Part shown: in pieces, positions 18,674-28,550 of the stretch
How positions within the stretch are numbered: position 1 is the first letter of the stretch
Layout of the letters: each line of letters opens with the position of its first letter
From: Acidimicrobiaceae bacterium
Lineage (GTDB): Bacteria > Actinomycetota > Acidimicrobiia > Acidimicrobiales > RAAP-2
Length of the DNA: 44,318 nucleotides
Assembly: GCA_947455165.1 (NCBI GenBank)
Contig: CANGMP010000005.1
Span: 1-44,318, forward strand
Direction of reading: 5' to 3'
Made by a program: the position numbers and the translations under genes
The notes under the pieces: generated by a model
The model's input: the letters and a program-made list of their open reading frames with translations, nothing else
What the model was told of the DNA's origin: nothing
The model's database searches: none

Positions 18674-18963
18674 TGCACGACGCTTCTACCATCCTGCTTC
18701 GTCCAGTCGTGTCTGAAAAGACCTACGGCTTGATGGACAACAACGTTTACGTTTTTGAAGTAGCGAAGTACGCCACCAAGATCGACGTGCGTCGCGCCGT
18801 CGAGCAGGCGTTCAACGTCACGGTCACCAACGTGAACACACTCAACCGCAAGGGCAAGGCAACGCGCAACCGTCGTACTGGTACCGAGGGCAAGCGCCCC
18901 GACCAGAAGCGCGCCATTGTCACCCTTAAGGCGGGCGACTCGATCAACCTCTTCGAGAGCTAA
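18673..18963 (+). CDS. rplW: 50S ribosomal protein L23
   Basis: 96 residues: [24 protein letters not shown] at the N-terminus, the extended loop [20 protein letters not shown], and a C-terminal strand. L23 sits at the tunnel exit and docks trigger factor, SRP and SecYEG. It starts within the rplD stop codon, so translation is coupled. rplB follows after 8 nt. Confidence 0.96.
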   Translation: MHDASTILLRPVVSEKTYGLMDNNVYVFEVAKYATKIDVRRAVEQAFNVTVTNVNTLNRKGKATRNRRTGTEGKRPDQKRAIVTLKAGDSINLFES

Positions 18964-18971
18964 GGAACACC

Positions 18972-19805
18972 ATGGCCCTTCGTCATCGCAAGCCCACGAG
19001 CCCCGGCCGTCGTTTTCAGACGGTCTCGGACTTCGCGGAACTCACAACCGACCGTCCCGAAAAGTCGCTCCTCGCTAAGAAGAGCAGCACCGGTGGTCGC
19101 AACAGCTACGGCCGCAAGACGTCACGTCACCGCGGCGGTGGTCACAAGCAGCAGTACCGCATCATCGACTTCAAGCGCAACAAGGACGGCATCCCGGCCA
19201 AGGTCGCAACCATTGAGTACGACCCCAACCGCACCTGCCGTATTGCCTTGCTGCACTACCTCGACGGTGAGAAGCGCTACATCCTCGCTCCTAACGGCCT
19301 GAAGGTCGGCGACATGGTTGAGTCTGGTCCTAAGGCCGACATCAAGACCGGTAACGCCCTCCCGATGCGCTACATCCCTACCGGTTCGGTGGTTCACAAC
19401 GTGGAACTACGCCCCGGTGGTGGTGGCAAGATGGCCCGCAGTGCCGGCATGAGCGTGCAGCTCGTTGCTAAGGACGGCGGCTTTGCCACCTTGCGTCTCC
19501 CGTCAACCGAAATGCGCCGCGTGCCGATCGACTGTGTCGCCACGCTCGGCATCGTTGGTAACTCGGAGCACGAACTGATCAAGATCGGTAAGGCTGGTCG
19601 TAACCGCTGGAAGGGCAAGCGCCCTCAGACCCGTGGTGTGGCTATGAACCCGGTCGACCACCCACTCGGTGGTGGTGAAGGTAAGACCTCCGGTGGTCGT
19701 CACCCGGTCAGCCCTTGGGGTCAGCCAGAAGGTCGTACTCGTCTGCCTAAGAAGTCGGACGATCTCATTATTCGTCGTCGCCGCGGTCGCGGTTCGCGGA
19801 GGTAG
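18972..19805 (+). CDS. rplB: 50S ribosomal protein L2
   Basis: 277 residues. Conserved segments include [26 protein letters not shown] near the N-terminus and [29 protein letters not shown] near the C-terminus; the latter includes the histidine region near the peptidyl-transferase centre. L2 is a core early-assembly protein needed for subunit joining. Standard position between rplW and rpsS. Confidence 0.98.
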   Translation: MALRHRKPTSPGRRFQTVSDFAELTTDRPEKSLLAKKSSTGGRNSYGRKTSRHRGGGHKQQYRIIDFKRNKDGIPAKVATIEYDPNRTCRIALLHYLDGEKRYILAPNGLKVGDMVESGPKADIKTGNALPMRYIPTGSVVHNVELRPGGGGKMARSAGMSVQLVAKDGGFATLRLPSTEMRRVPIDCVATLGIVGNSEHELIKIGKAGRNRWKGKRPQTRGVAMNPVDHPLGGGEGKTSGGRHPVSPWGQPEGRTRLPKKSDDLIIRRRRGRGSRR

Positions 19806-19812
19806 GTAAAAC

Positions 19813-20091
19813 ATGGGTCGTAGTTTGAAGAAGGGTCCGTTCATTGACGGACACCTATTGAAGAAGGTCGACGCGATGAACGCGGCCGGCGAGAAGAAGG
19901 TCATCAAGACCTGGTCTCGTCGCTCGACGGTTATCCCGGACATGGTTGGCCACACACTCGCAGTTCACGACGGTCGTCGTCACGTCCCGGTGTACGTCAC
20001 CGAGTCGATGGTCGGCCACAAGCTGGGCGAATTCGCTCCGACGCGAACCTTCAAGTTCCACGCCGGACAAGAACAGAAGGGTAAGCGCTAA
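19813..20091 (+). CDS. rpsS: 30S ribosomal protein S19
   Basis: 92 residues, [20 protein letters not shown] at the start and [16 protein letters not shown] near the end. S19 is a 30S head protein that contacts the A-site region with S13. One base overlap (TAATG) with rplV. Confidence 0.97.
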   Translation: MGRSLKKGPFIDGHLLKKVDAMNAAGEKKVIKTWSRRSTVIPDMVGHTLAVHDGRRHVPVYVTESMVGHKLGEFAPTRTFKFHAGQEQKGKR

Positions 20092-20717
20092 TGGCCGGAA
20101 CAAAGACCAATGAGCGTCCCGGCGTTCGCGCTTCGCTGAGCAACTTCGGCATGTCGGCCAGCAAGGCTCGCGTCGTGCTGAACCTCATCCGTGGTGTAGA
20201 CGTCAAGACCGCCCGAGACACCCTCACCCTCACCACCCGTGAGGCTGCGGACGTGATCAATAAGGTGCTCGCCAGCGCCGTGGCTAACGCCGTTAACAAC
20301 TCGGGCTACTCAGCCGACGAGCTGTACGTCGCCGCTGCGTACGCCGACGAAGGTCCGACCATGAAGCGCTTCAGCCCCCGGGCTCGTGGCCGCGCTGGTC
20401 GTATCAACAAGCGCACCTGCCACATCACCGTGATCGTTGCCCGCATGGACGACGAGCGCCTCGCGATCTTGAACGCTGCTCGCAGCGCCCAGGCCGCTGC
20501 TTCGCGCTCACGCCGTGTCGCTGGATCGCGTACCAAGAAGAACGAAGCCGCCGAGCCGACCACCGTCGCGCCCGAGGCTGCAGTCGAAGCACCTGAGACC
20601 GAGATCGTGACGACTGACGTCGTCGCCGAGACCACGGTCGAGACGACAGATGTCGTCGAGGCTGCGACGGAAGAAGAAGTGGTGTCGAGTGACACCAACG
20701 AGGAGACGGACAAGTAA
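20091..20717 (+). CDS. rplV: 50S ribosomal protein L22 with acidic C-terminal tail
   Basis: 208 residues, against about 110-130 for typical L22. Residues 1-130 are the L22 core, with [12 protein letters not shown] and the tunnel beta-hairpin region [22 protein letters not shown] basic linker (about 135-150) leads to a tail at 151-208 made of Glu, Thr, Val, Ala and Asp. L22 lines the exit tunnel, and its C-terminus in known ribosomes lies toward the surface, so a tail there could be accommodated. Overlaps rpsS and rpsC by one base each. Confidence 0.95.
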   Translation: MAGTKTNERPGVRASLSNFGMSASKARVVLNLIRGVDVKTARDTLTLTTREAADVINKVLASAVANAVNNSGYSADELYVAAAYADEGPTMKRFSPRARGRAGRINKRTCHITVIVARMDDERLAILNAARSAQAAASRSRRVAGSRTKKNEAAEPTTVAPEAAVEAPETEIVTTDVVAETTVETTDVVEAATEEEVVSSDTNEETDK

Positions 20718-21658
20718 TGGGCCAGAAGGTAAATCCCTACGGTTTCCGCCTCGGTATTACGACCGACTGGAAGTCGCGCTGGTTTAACGAGCGTGAGTAC
20801 AAGAAGTTCGTAATCGAGGACTGGAAGATTCGTGACTACCTCACGCGTCAGCTAGAGACCGCCGCAGTAAGCCGCATCGAGATCGAGCGCAGCAACGAGC
20901 GCATCCGCGTGGACATCCACACGGCACGGCCGGGCATTGTGATCGGTCGTCGTGGTGCTGAAGCTGAGCGCTTGAAGAAGGCTCTCGAAGTCTTGACTGA
21001 CCGCGTACCGAAGAAGGCCAACGAGCCATCCCCGTTCTCGCTGAACATCCAGGAAATCAAGCAGCCCGAACTCGACGCTGCCTTGATTGCCCAGGGCATC
21101 TGCGACCAGCTCGTTCGTCGTGTGGCCTTCCGCCGCGCCATGAAGCGTGCCATCCAGACCGTGCAGAAGTCGGGCGCCCTCGGCGTTCGCATTCAGTGCT
21201 CCGGTCGTCTCGGTGGCGCCGAAATGTCGCGTCGTGAGTCCTACCGTGAGGGTCGCGTGCCGCTGCACACCCTTCGCGCCGACATCGATTACGGCTTCCG
21301 CGAAGCCAAGACCTCGACCGGCCGTATTGGTGTCAAGGTCTGGATCTACAAGGGTGACATCCTCCCGTACTCGGTGAGCAACGACGCGAAGATTGTTCGC
21401 GAAGCTGCGCTCGCCGCTGGCGACAGCGTCGCTACCGGTGCAGCTGCACCGAGCGTCGTTCGCGCCGGTTCGGGTCGTCGTCGCGTGGCCGCCACTGAGG
21501 CTGCCCCCGAGACCGACGTCAAGGCTGGCGTCGCTCCGGCCGACTTGCTCGCCGCTTCGGACGAAGTCGAGAAGCGAATTTCTCAGGAAGAGGACATCGA
21601 GCGTCGCACCGCTGGCGGTTCGGCCGAGACTCCTCACTTCCGTAAGGAGGTCGACTGA
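20717..21658 (+). CDS. rpsC: 30S ribosomal protein S3 with C-terminal extension
   Basis: 313 residues, longer than the ~210-275 of most S3. The KH domain carries GIVIGRRG (73-80). The C-terminal domain includes [29 protein letters not shown] and ends around residue 220. Residues ~223-313 are an extra Ala/Glu/Arg-rich segment. S3 lies at the mRNA entry channel and has helicase function with S4. Starts inside the rplV stop (TAATG). Confidence 0.96.
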   Translation: MGQKVNPYGFRLGITTDWKSRWFNEREYKKFVIEDWKIRDYLTRQLETAAVSRIEIERSNERIRVDIHTARPGIVIGRRGAEAERLKKALEVLTDRVPKKANEPSPFSLNIQEIKQPELDAALIAQGICDQLVRRVAFRRAMKRAIQTVQKSGALGVRIQCSGRLGGAEMSRRESYREGRVPLHTLRADIDYGFREAKTSTGRIGVKVWIYKGDILPYSVSNDAKIVREAALAAGDSVATGAAAPSVVRAGSGRRRVAATEAAPETDVKAGVAPADLLAASDEVEKRISQEEDIERRTAGGSAETPHFRKEVD

Positions 21659-21660
21659 TC

Positions 21661-22098
21661 ATGTTGATGCCCCGTAAGGTCAAGCACCGTAAGCAGCAGC
21701 GCGGTCGTATGACTGGTATGGCCAAGGGTGGAACCGAACTGAACTTCGGTGACTTTGGTATCCAGGCACTCGAAGCCGGCTGGATTACGGCCCGTCAGAT
21801 TGAGGCAGCTCGTATTGCCATGACCCGTCACGTCAAGCGTGGTGGTCGTGTGTGGATCCGCGTCTTCCCGGACAAGCCCGTAACGCAGAAGCCCGCCGAA
21901 ACCCGCATGGGTTCAGGTAAGGGTAACCCTGAGTTCTGGGTTGCCGTCGTGAAGCCGGGCCGCGTGATGTTCGAACTCGGTGGCGTGGACGAGCCCTTGG
22001 CCCGTGCCGCTATGGAGCGCGCCATTCAGAAGCTGCCAATTAAGTGCAAGTTCATCGTGCGTCCTGGTACGCACGGTACGCCGGAGGTAACGATCTAA
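21661..22098 (+). CDS. rplP: 50S ribosomal protein L16
   Basis: 145 residues starting [17 protein letters not shown]; the in-frame ATG two codons later (MPRK) is an alternative start, and the Shine-Dalgarno GTAAGGAGG upstream favours the first or second equally. It contains [31 protein letters not shown]16 organises the A-site tRNA region and is essential for peptidyl transfer. One base overlap with rpmC. Confidence 0.96.
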   Translation: MLMPRKVKHRKQQRGRMTGMAKGGTELNFGDFGIQALEAGWITARQIEAARIAMTRHVKRGGRVWIRVFPDKPVTQKPAETRMGSGKGNPEFWVAVVKPGRVMFELGGVDEPLARAAMERAIQKLPIKCKFIVRPGTHGTPEVTI

Positions 22099-22322
22099 TG
22101 GCTAAGACCAAAGAACACGTAGCGGAGTTGAAGCTCCTCGGTGACGCCGAACTTATCGAGCGTCTCACCGAGTCCCGCAAGGAACTCTTCAACCTCCGTT
22201 TCCAGTTGGCCACCGGCCAGCTCGACAACACTGCCCGCATCGGCGCAGTGAAGAAGGACATTGCCCGTCTCGCGACGTTCCTGCGTCAGCGCGAGATTGC
22301 CTTGGCCGAGGAAGGTAACTAA
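22098..22322 (+). CDS. rpmC: 50S ribosomal protein L29
   Basis: 74 residues starting [19 protein letters not shown], an all-helical protein with the motif [19 protein letters not shown]. It sits next to L23 near the tunnel exit. The start is the ATG overlapping the rplP stop (TAATG); a longer in-frame extension upstream lies inside rplP and is not credible. Also overlaps rpsQ by one base. Confidence 0.95.
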   Translation: MAKTKEHVAELKLLGDAELIERLTESRKELFNLRFQLATGQLDNTARIGAVKKDIARLATFLRQREIALAEEGN

Positions 22323-22600
22323 TGACTGACAACCAGACCAACGAAACGCGTATCAACACGCGCAAGGTCCGCGAAGGCATCGTCGTCTCCGACAAGATGC
22401 AGTCGACGCTGGTCGTAGCCGTGCAAGAGCGCGTGTCGCACCCTAAGTACGGCAAGACCGTGCAGCGCACCAAGAAGCTCTACGCCCACGACGAGAAGAA
22501 CGACGCCAAGATCGGTGACCGCGTTCGCGTGGAAGAGACCCGTCCGCTCAGCAAGCTGAAGCGCTGGCGCCTCGTAGAGATTTTGGAGCGTGCCAAGTGA
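22322..22600 (+). CDS. rpsQ: 30S ribosomal protein S17
   Basis: 92 residues with the OB-fold segments [18 protein letters not shown] and [19 protein letters not shown], and the [18 protein letters not shown] ending. It binds 16S helix 11 early in 30S assembly. The first ~14 residues (Thr/Asn-rich) are a short extension. Overlaps the next gene by 4 nt. Confidence 0.96.
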   Translation: MTDNQTNETRINTRKVREGIVVSDKMQSTLVVAVQERVSHPKYGKTVQRTKKLYAHDEKNDAKIGDRVRVEETRPLSKLKRWRLVEILERAK

Positions 22601-22965
22601 TTCAGCAAGAGTCCCGTCTCAAGGTGGCCGACAACTCCGGTGCGAAAGAGGTGCTCTGCATCCGCGTACTGGGTGGTTCGCGCCGTCGCTACGCATCGAT
22701 CGGTGACGTGTTCATCGCCACTGTCAAGGACGCTATTCCTGGCGCCAACGTGAAGAAGGGTGACGTGGTCCGCTGCGTCGTCGTTCGCGTGTCGAAAGAA
22801 AAGCGTCGTCCCGACGGTTCGTACATCAAGTTCGATGACAACGCCGCCGTGATCATTAACGACCAGCTCCAGCCCCGCGGCACCCGTATCTTCGGACCCG
22901 TCGGTCGTGAGCTGCGCGACAAGAAGTTCATGCGAATCATTTCGCTGGCTCCGGAGGTGTTGTAA
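22597..22965 (+). CDS. rplN: 50S ribosomal protein L14
   Basis: 122 residues, the universal length, from GTG (GTGA overlap with rpsQ). Begins [27 protein letters not shown] and contains [32 protein letters not shown] C-terminal sequence. L14 forms part of the intersubunit bridge B8 and binds the silencing factor RsfS. One base overlap with rplX. Confidence 0.96.
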   Translation: MIQQESRLKVADNSGAKEVLCIRVLGGSRRRYASIGDVFIATVKDAIPGANVKKGDVVRCVVVRVSKEKRRPDGSYIKFDDNAAVIINDQLQPRGTRIFGPVGRELRDKKFMRIISLAPEVL

Positions 22966-23270
22966 TGAAGATCCGCAAGGGTGACGAAATCATCGTTCTC
23001 GCGGGCAAGTTCCGTGGTGAGCGTGCGAAGGTCGAAGAGGCCATGCCCGCCGCCAACAAGGTCGTGCTCGACTCGTTGAACATCGCCAAGCGCCACACCA
23101 AGCAGCAGGGTGCCACCATGCAGGCCGGCATCATTGACAAGTTCATGCCGCTGCACGTGAGCAATGTTGCTCTCTGGTGCGGTGGCCACAAGGGCCCGGC
23201 TAAGGCTGGCTTTAAGACCGTTGACGGCGCGAAGGTTCGCGTCTGCCGTAAGTGTGGGGAGGCTCTGTGA
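22965..23270 (+). CDS. rplX: 50S ribosomal protein L24, with possible zinc site
   Basis: 101 residues: the KOW motif [18 protein letters not shown] at the start, then [19 protein letters not shown] and [10 protein letters not shown]24 is an assembly initiator of the 50S. C72, H75, C94 and C97 could bind zinc, as in some bacterial L24 proteins; this is inferred from spacing only. It overlaps rplE by 4 nt (GTGA). Confidence 0.96.
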   Translation: MKIRKGDEIIVLAGKFRGERAKVEEAMPAANKVVLDSLNIAKRHTKQQGATMQAGIIDKFMPLHVSNVALWCGGHKGPAKAGFKTVDGAKVRVCRKCGEAL

Positions 23271-23824
23271 GCACCATGCCGCGCCTCAAGGTGCGCTACA
23301 ACGAAGAGATTCGCGACCAGCTCAAGGCTGAACTCGAACTCCCGAACATCATGCAGGTTCCACGCCTGACCAAGATCGTGATCAACGCTGGTGTGGGTCG
23401 TGCGACCCAGCAGGCCAGCTTGCTCGAAGGCGCTCAGCGCGACCTCGAGTTGTTGAGCGGTCAAAAGCCAATCGTGACCCGTGCGAAGAAGTCCATCGCG
23501 AGCTTCAAGCTCCGCGAAGAGCAGGCCATCGGCGCGAAGGTGACCCTTCGTGGTGACCGTGCCTGGGAGTTCCTCGACCGCTTGATCTCGGTTGCTATTC
23601 CTCGTATCCGTGACTTCCGTGGTCTGAGCGCTAAGTCGTTCGACGGCCGCGGTAACTACACGTTCGGCATCAACGACCAGTTGATCTTCCCCGAACTGGA
23701 CTACGACAAGATCGACGCCCCTCGCGGTTTTGACATCACGATTGTGACGACCGCGACCAACGACGACCAGGGCCGTGCGTTTTTGCGCGCTTACGGCTTC
23801 CCCTTCCGACAGGAGAATCGATAA
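23267..23824 (+). CDS. rplE: 50S ribosomal protein L5
   Basis: 185 residues from GTG 23267, chosen because GGGGAGG ends 4 nt upstream and the GTGA overlap is the local habit; ATG at 23276 would give 182 residues. Conserved [36 protein letters not shown] and [18 protein letters not shown] are present. L5 binds 5S rRNA and contacts the P-site tRNA. One base overlap with the S14 gene. Confidence 0.95.
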   Translation: MSTMPRLKVRYNEEIRDQLKAELELPNIMQVPRLTKIVINAGVGRATQQASLLEGAQRDLELLSGQKPIVTRAKKSIASFKLREEQAIGAKVTLRGDRAWEFLDRLISVAIPRIRDFRGLSAKSFDGRGNYTFGINDQLIFPELDYDKIDAPRGFDITIVTTATNDDQGRAFLRAYGFPFRQENR

Positions 23825-24009
23825 TGGCGAAGAAGTCGCTACGTATTAAGCAGCAGGCCACTCCGAAGTTCGCGGTCCGTGCCTACACGCGCTGTGAGCG
23901 CTGTGGTCGCCCGCGTTCGGTGTACCGCAAGTTCGGCCTGTGCCGTATCTGCTTGCGTCAAATGGTTCACGCCGGTGAAGTGCCGGGCGTGACTAAGGCC
24001 AGCTGGTAG
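23824..24009 (+). CDS. rpsZ: 30S ribosomal protein S14, zinc-binding short form (type Z)
   Basis: 61 residues with a zinc ribbon at C24, C27, C40 and C43 ([20 protein letters not shown]). This is the short, zinc-containing form of S14; the zinc-free form is longer (~100 residues). It belongs to the 30S head. Whether the genome also has a zinc-independent paralogue cannot be told from this window. Confidence 0.96.
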   Translation: MAKKSLRIKQQATPKFAVRAYTRCERCGRPRSVYRKFGLCRICLRQMVHAGEVPGVTKASW

Positions 24010-24025
24010 AGGGGAGAGACGCAAA

Positions 24026-24430
24026 ATGACAATGACTGACCCCATCGCCGACATGCTGACCCGAATTCGCAACGCGAACTCGGCCCAGTTCGACTCGGTG
24101 AAGATGCCTGGCTCAAAGCTCAAGGTCTCCCTGGCTCAGATCCTGGAGCGGGAGGGCTACATCGCTGGCTTTACCGTCACCACGAACGAAGGCAAGCCGG
24201 GCACCACGCTCGAGGTTCGACTGAAGTACACGGTCGACCGTCGTCGCACCATCGCGGGACTGAAGCGTGTTTCTACGCCCGGTCTTCGCATCTACAAAAA
24301 GAGCACCGAGATGCCAAAGGTTCTTGGCGGCGTCGGCGTGGCCGTGGTTTCCACGAGCCGTGGCCTGATGACTGACCGCGAAGCACGCAAGGCCAAGCTC
24401 GGCGGCGAAGTCCTTTGCTACGTCTGGTAA
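24026..24430 (+). CDS. rpsH: 30S ribosomal protein S8
   Basis: 134 residues, [17 protein letters not shown] at the start and [26 protein letters not shown] at the end. The first ATG is preferred because GGGGAGAG lies 8 nt before it. S8 binds 16S helix 21; in E. coli it represses the spc operon at the rplE start. I see no clear helix-21 mimic here. Confidence 0.97.
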   Translation: MTMTDPIADMLTRIRNANSAQFDSVKMPGSKLKVSLAQILEREGYIAGFTVTTNEGKPGTTLEVRLKYTVDRRRTIAGLKRVSTPGLRIYKKSTEMPKVLGGVGVAVVSTSRGLMTDREARKAKLGGEVLCYVW

Positions 24431-24459
24431 TTCGACCGAGGGATTGAGGAGAAAAACAG

Positions 24460-24999
24460 ATGTCACGAATTGGTCGTAATCCAATAACTGTTCCTGCGGG
24501 CGTCACCGTTTCGGTGTCCGGTCGCATGGTGCAGGTCAAGGGCCCCAAGGCCACCATGGAGCGCACCCTGCCCGGCGGTATCACCGTCGCTCAGGATGGC
24601 GACGTGTTGACCGTTGACCGTCCCGACGACGAGCGCGACAACCGCGCTCTGCACGGACTTACCCGCACGCTCATCAGCAACATGGTTGTTGGTGTCACCG
24701 ACGGTTGGTCCAAGGAACTAGAAATCATCGGTGTTGGTTACCGTGCCGCCGCCAAGAGCGAGAGCTCCTTGGAACTGGCGCTCGGCTTTAGCCACCCGGT
24801 GATCTTTGACGCCCCCGCCGGCGTAACTTTCGAAGTCCCCGCCCCCACGCGCATCATCGTGAAGGGTTCAGACAAGGAAGTCGTCGGTCAGGTTGCCGCG
24901 TCAATCCGCAAGATTCGTAAGCCCGAGCCCTACAAGGGCAAGGGTGTCCGGTACCTCGGTGAGAAGGTACTGCGTAAGGCTGGAAAGGCGGCTAAGTAA
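24460..24999 (+). CDS. rplF: 50S ribosomal protein L6
   Basis: 179 residues: [21 protein letters not shown] at the start and the signature [21 protein letters not shown] near the C-terminus. Two similar alpha/beta domains. L6 lies near the sarcin-ricin loop and factor-binding site. Shine-Dalgarno TGAGGAG. Overlaps rplR by one base. Confidence 0.97.
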   Translation: MSRIGRNPITVPAGVTVSVSGRMVQVKGPKATMERTLPGGITVAQDGDVLTVDRPDDERDNRALHGLTRTLISNMVVGVTDGWSKELEIIGVGYRAAAKSESSLELALGFSHPVIFDAPAGVTFEVPAPTRIIVKGSDKEVVGQVAASIRKIRKPEPYKGKGVRYLGEKVLRKAGKAAK

Positions 25000-25355
25000 T
25001 GGCTCGCTCAACACGAGAACTGCGTATTCGTCGTCACCGTCGCGTTCGTAAGAACGTCACGGGAACGACTGAGCGCCCCCGCGTCGCAATTTCGCGCACC
25101 AACAAGCACATCTCGGCACAGATCATCGACGACACCGTCGGTCGGACCCTGGCCGCGGCGAGCTCGGTCGAAGCAGCGTTCAAGGACGTCTCCGGTGGCA
25201 ACATCGACGGCGCCAAGGCCGTTGCCAAGTCCCTCGCCGAGCGTGCCAAGGCCGCTGGCGTTACCACGGTGGTCTTTGACCGCGGTGGCTTTGCTTACCA
25301 CGGCCGCGTTGCGGCCTTCGCCGATGCCCTCCGCGAAGGAGGACTGGAGTTCTAA
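24999..25355 (+). CDS. rplR: 50S ribosomal protein L18
   Basis: 118 residues, basic N-terminus [18 protein letters not shown], then [20 protein letters not shown] and the C-terminal [27 protein letters not shown]18 carries 5S rRNA into the 50S with L5. One base overlap with rpsE. Confidence 0.97.
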   Translation: MARSTRELRIRRHRRVRKNVTGTTERPRVAISRTNKHISAQIIDDTVGRTLAAASSVEAAFKDVSGGNIDGAKAVAKSLAERAKAAGVTTVVFDRGGFAYHGRVAAFADALREGGLEF

Positions 25356-25915
25356 TGACTGACCAGCAGCAACCGCAATACGAAGAGCGCACCATCAAGG
25401 TGAACCGCGTCGCCAAGGTCGTAAAGGGTGGACGTCGTTTCTCCTTCACGGCACTCATGGTGATCGGTGACGGCAACGGCAACGTTGGCCTCGGCTACGG
25501 CAAGGCCAAGGAAGCCGGTCTCGCCGTGCAGAAGGGCATCGAAGAGGCTCGCAAGAACATGTTCGAGGTTCCGATCGCCGGCACCACCGTTATCCACCCC
25601 GTACTCGGCGAAGCCGGTGCCGGACGCGTGCTCTTGAAGCCCGCCGCTCCTGGTACTGGTGTTATCGCCGGTGGTGCCGCTCGTGCCATTCTCGAAATGG
25701 CCGGCATCAAGGACGTCATCGCGAAGTCACTCGGTTCGAGCAACGGCATCAACGTCGCTCACGCCACCATCGCAGGCCTCAAGGCCCTGCGTAAGCCAGA
25801 AGAACTGGCTGAACTTCGCGGCAAGGCCCTCGACGAAGTCGTTCCGTCCGGCACTCTGCGTGCCTACCGTGAGCGTCAGCGTGAAAAGGACCTCTTCAAG
25901 ACTGAGGAGAAGTAA
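25355..25915 (+). CDS. rpsE: 30S ribosomal protein S5
   Basis: 186 residues. N-terminal double-stranded RNA-binding-like domain with [31 protein letters not shown], then the C-terminal domain with [20 protein letters not shown]5 shapes the decoding site and mRNA entry. Overlaps rplR by one base (TAATG); rpmD follows after 2 nt. Confidence 0.97.
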   Translation: MTDQQQPQYEERTIKVNRVAKVVKGGRRFSFTALMVIGDGNGNVGLGYGKAKEAGLAVQKGIEEARKNMFEVPIAGTTVIHPVLGEAGAGRVLLKPAAPGTGVIAGGAARAILEMAGIKDVIAKSLGSSNGINVAHATIAGLKALRKPEELAELRGKALDEVVPSGTLRAYRERQREKDLFKTEEK

Positions 25916-25917
25916 CC

Positions 25918-26097
25918 ATGGCTGACATCAAGGTCACCCAGATTCGTTCGTCCATCGGCACCAAGCCGAAGCACCGTGGCACCCTGCGCGCCCTCGGACT
26001 TCGCAAGCTCGGTCAGAGCAACGTGCTGCCGGACCGTCCCGAGATTCGCGGCATGATTGCCCGCGTTCCTCACCTCGTGAAAGTAGAAGAGGCTTAA
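25918..26097 (+). CDS. rpmD: 50S ribosomal protein L30
   Basis: 59 residues, MADIKVTQIRSSIGTKPKHR at the start and the LRALGLRKLGQSNVLPDRPE core typical of L30. It is a small 50S protein present in actinobacteria but lost in some lineages. It lies in the canonical slot between rpsE (2 nt gap) and rplO (2 nt gap), with Shine-Dalgarno GAGGAGAAG at the end of rpsE. Confidence 0.95.
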   Translation: MADIKVTQIRSSIGTKPKHRGTLRALGLRKLGQSNVLPDRPEIRGMIARVPHLVKVEEA

Positions 26098-26099
26098 TC

Positions 26100-26585
26100 A
26101 TGAAGTTGCATGACCTCCAACCGCCTAAGGGTTCAACCCACCGCAAGAAGATCGTCGGTCGTGGTATCGCTGGTAAGGGTGGCAAGACCGCCGGCCGTGG
26201 TACCAAGGGTCAGAAGGCTCGCCGTCAGATTCCTGCCGGCTTCGAAGGTGGCCAGCTCCCATTGCTGCAGCGCATCCCGAAGCTCAAGGGTTTCACGAAC
26301 CCCTTCCGCGTTGAGTACACCCCGGTCAACCTGGACGCCTTGACGCGTCTTGGTGCCACCGAAGTGACACCCGAAGTCTTGGTCGCCAACGGTTTGGCTC
26401 GCAAGGGTGACTTCATCAAGATCTTGGGTCGTGGTGACCTTGGTATCAAGGTGAACGTCTCGGCACACAAGTTCTCCGAGACAGCCAAGGCCGCCATCGA
26501 AGGCGCCGGTGGTTCGACAACCGAACTGCCTTTGCCCTTCGCCGTGCGTCCGCCCGCTGCCGGTAACCAGCACCAGAACCGCTAG
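26100..26585 (+). CDS. rplO: 50S ribosomal protein L15
   Basis: 161 residues: MKLHDLQPPKGSTHRKKIVGRG then the Gly/Lys-rich segment GGKTAGRGTKGQKARRQIPAGFEGGQ that threads into 23S rRNA, and the C-terminal globular part. L15 is a late assembly protein. secY follows after 8 nt, the universal order. Confidence 0.97.
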   Translation: MKLHDLQPPKGSTHRKKIVGRGIAGKGGKTAGRGTKGQKARRQIPAGFEGGQLPLLQRIPKLKGFTNPFRVEYTPVNLDALTRLGATEVTPEVLVANGLARKGDFIKILGRGDLGIKVNVSAHKFSETAKAAIEGAGGSTTELPLPFAVRPPAAGNQHQNR

Positions 26586-26593
26586 GACCTCTC

Positions 26594-27880
26594 GTGCTCG
26601 CCCGCCTCGCGAACATCTTCCGTGTTCCGGACCTTCGCAACAAGGTCCTGTTCACGCTGGCCGTCGTCACGCTGTACCAGCTGGGTTCATACCTGCCGGT
26701 GCCGGGCGTCAGCTGGAGTCAAGTGACGTTGCTCCAGCAGAAGGCTGGCGCATCGGGTGCACTTGGATTTTTGAACCTGTTCTCGGGCGGAGCGCTAACC
26801 CGTCTGGCCATCTTTGGTCTCGGCGTAATGCCCTACATCACGAGTTCCATCGTGATTCAGCTTTTGACGACCGTTATCCCGAAGCTCACGCAGTGGCGCG
26901 ACGAGGGTGCCACCGGTCAAAAGAAGATCACGCAGGCCACTCGCTACCTAACGATTGCGTTGGCCCTCTTGCAGTCGACTGGTCTCGTCTACGCCTTCCA
27001 CGGCCACACCGCCGGTCTGCTGGGTTTTGACATTGACCTGATTCCGAAGTTCACGATCTGGCTCGGCCTCTTCATGGTGCTCTGCCTCACGGCCGGTACG
27101 GCTTTTGTGATGTGGTTGGCCGAACTCGTTACCCAGCGTGGTATCGGCCAGGGAATGTCGATTCTGATCTTCTCGTCGGTCGTTTCCGGTCTGCCCAGTG
27201 GTGGTCGCTCGGTCTACGCCCAGGGTGGACCCGTGAAGTTCGCCATCATCCTGGCCATCTCCATTGCACTCTTGCTCGTCATCATCTTCATTGACCAGGG
27301 CCAGCGGCGCATTCCCGTGACCTTCGCCAAGCGAGTCGTGGGTCGCAAGATGATGGGTGGCAACTCGACCTACATTCCACTCAAGGTCAACCAGTCCGGT
27401 GTTATTCCGATCATCTTCGCCAGCTCGGTGCTCTACATCCCGGTGCTCTTGAGCAACGTGATTCCTAACGCCAGCTTCCAGAGCTTCGTAAGCAAGTCCT
27501 TCTCGCCGACGTCGTTTCTCTACATCGTCACCTACTTCTTCTTCATTTTGGCCTTCACGTTCTTCTACGTGTACATCGCCTTTGAACCCCACCAGCAGGC
27601 CGAGCAACTTCGCGCCCAGGGTGGTTTCGTGCCCGGTATCCGTCCCGGTTTGCCGACCGAGAAGTACTTCGCCAAGATGCTCAGCCGCATCACTGTGGTC
27701 GGCGCACTCTTCCTCGCCGGCGTGGCCGTTATTCCGAGTCTCCTGATGTCCGTTTGGCACATCACCCGTTTCCCCTTCTACGGAACGACGCTGCTAATCG
27801 CCGTTGGTGTGGCCCTCGAAACGATGCGCCAGATCGACAGCCAGTTAATGATGCGTAACTACGAAGGATTCCTCAAGTAG
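26594..27880 (+). CDS. secY: preprotein translocase subunit SecY
   Basis: 428 residues from GTG. Ten transmembrane helices are expected and at least nine hydrophobic stretches are visible. Conserved features are the plug-region GGALTRLAIFGLGVMPYITSSIV and the cytoplasmic loop with RRIPVTFAKRVVGRKMMGG; the C-terminus ends LMMRNYEGFLK. SecY is the channel of the Sec translocon, paired with SecE encoded at 542-844. The first gene after the ribosomal spc block, and 4-10 nt ahead of adk. Confidence 0.97.
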   Translation: MLARLANIFRVPDLRNKVLFTLAVVTLYQLGSYLPVPGVSWSQVTLLQQKAGASGALGFLNLFSGGALTRLAIFGLGVMPYITSSIVIQLLTTVIPKLTQWRDEGATGQKKITQATRYLTIALALLQSTGLVYAFHGHTAGLLGFDIDLIPKFTIWLGLFMVLCLTAGTAFVMWLAELVTQRGIGQGMSILIFSSVVSGLPSGGRSVYAQGGPVKFAIILAISIALLLVIIFIDQGQRRIPVTFAKRVVGRKMMGGNSTYIPLKVNQSGVIPIIFASSVLYIPVLLSNVIPNASFQSFVSKSFSPTSFLYIVTYFFFILAFTFFYVYIAFEPHQQAEQLRAQGGFVPGIRPGLPTEKYFAKMLSRITVVGALFLAGVAVIPSLLMSVWHITRFPFYGTTLLIAVGVALETMRQIDSQLMMRNYEGFLK

Positions 27881-27890
27881 GAGGATGACA

Positions 27891-28550
27891 GTGGCTCCCC
27901 GTCTGATCGTGGTGCTGCTCGGGAAGCAGGGTGCCGGCAAGGGCACCCAGTGTGCTTCACTGAGCCAGCGTTACAACATCCCTCACGTCTCAACTGGCGA
28001 CATTTTGCGCGCCGCCGTTCGCGAAGGCACGCCCCTCGGCCAGCAGGTCAAGTCCGTCCTCGACGCCGGTGAGCTCGTAAGCGACGACCTCGTGGTCGCC
28101 CTCGTCAAGGAGCGCTTCGCTCAGGCCGACGCCGCCACTGGCGCACTGCTCGACGGCTTCCCTCGCACCCTCGGCCAGGCCACCGCGCTGGACGTCATGC
28201 TCGGTGACGAGCCCGTTTCGATTTGTATCAACCTCGACGTGCCGACACCTCTCGTCGTTGAGCGTCTCAGCAAGCGTCGCGTCTGCCAGGAGTGCGGAGC
28301 GATCTACCGTGCTGATGACCCCGCTGGGGCCAGTGGCACCTGTGAGAAGTGTGGCGGCGACGTCATCCAGCGGGCTGACGACCAGCCCGAAGCGATTCGC
28401 CAGCGCCTCGACGCCTACGAACGTGACACTGCACCACTCCTCGACTACTACTCCCAGAAGAATCTCGTTGTCACCGTCAACGGCGACCAGTCCGTTGAAG
28501 CGGTCGGTGCCGACGTGGCCCGCGCGCTGTCGGACCGGGGACTGGTGTGA
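27891..28550 (+). CDS. adk: adenylate kinase, zinc-LID type
   Basis: 219 residues from GTG 27891. The Shine-Dalgarno AGGAGG (27879-27884) ends right at an ATG (27885) but is 6 nt from this GTG, so the GTG start is preferred; the ATG would add two residues. P-loop GKQGAGKGT (11-19), where GPPGAGKGT is commoner, then DGFPRT and the LID domain with C132, C135, C151, C154 that should bind structural zinc. It interconverts ATP + AMP and 2 ADP. Overlaps map by GTGA. Confidence 0.94.
   Translation: MAPRLIVVLLGKQGAGKGTQCASLSQRYNIPHVSTGDILRAAVREGTPLGQQVKSVLDAGELVSDDLVVALVKERFAQADAATGALLDGFPRTLGQATALDVMLGDEPVSICINLDVPTPLVVERLSKRRVCQECGAIYRADDPAGASGTCEKCGGDVIQRADDQPEAIRQRLDAYERDTAPLLDYYSQKNLVVTVNGDQSVEAVGADVARALSDRGLV

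Noticed and set aside
27885..27890. ATG at 27885 as the adk start
   Set aside because: It directly touches the Shine-Dalgarno AGGAGG; GTG at 27891 has normal spacing.
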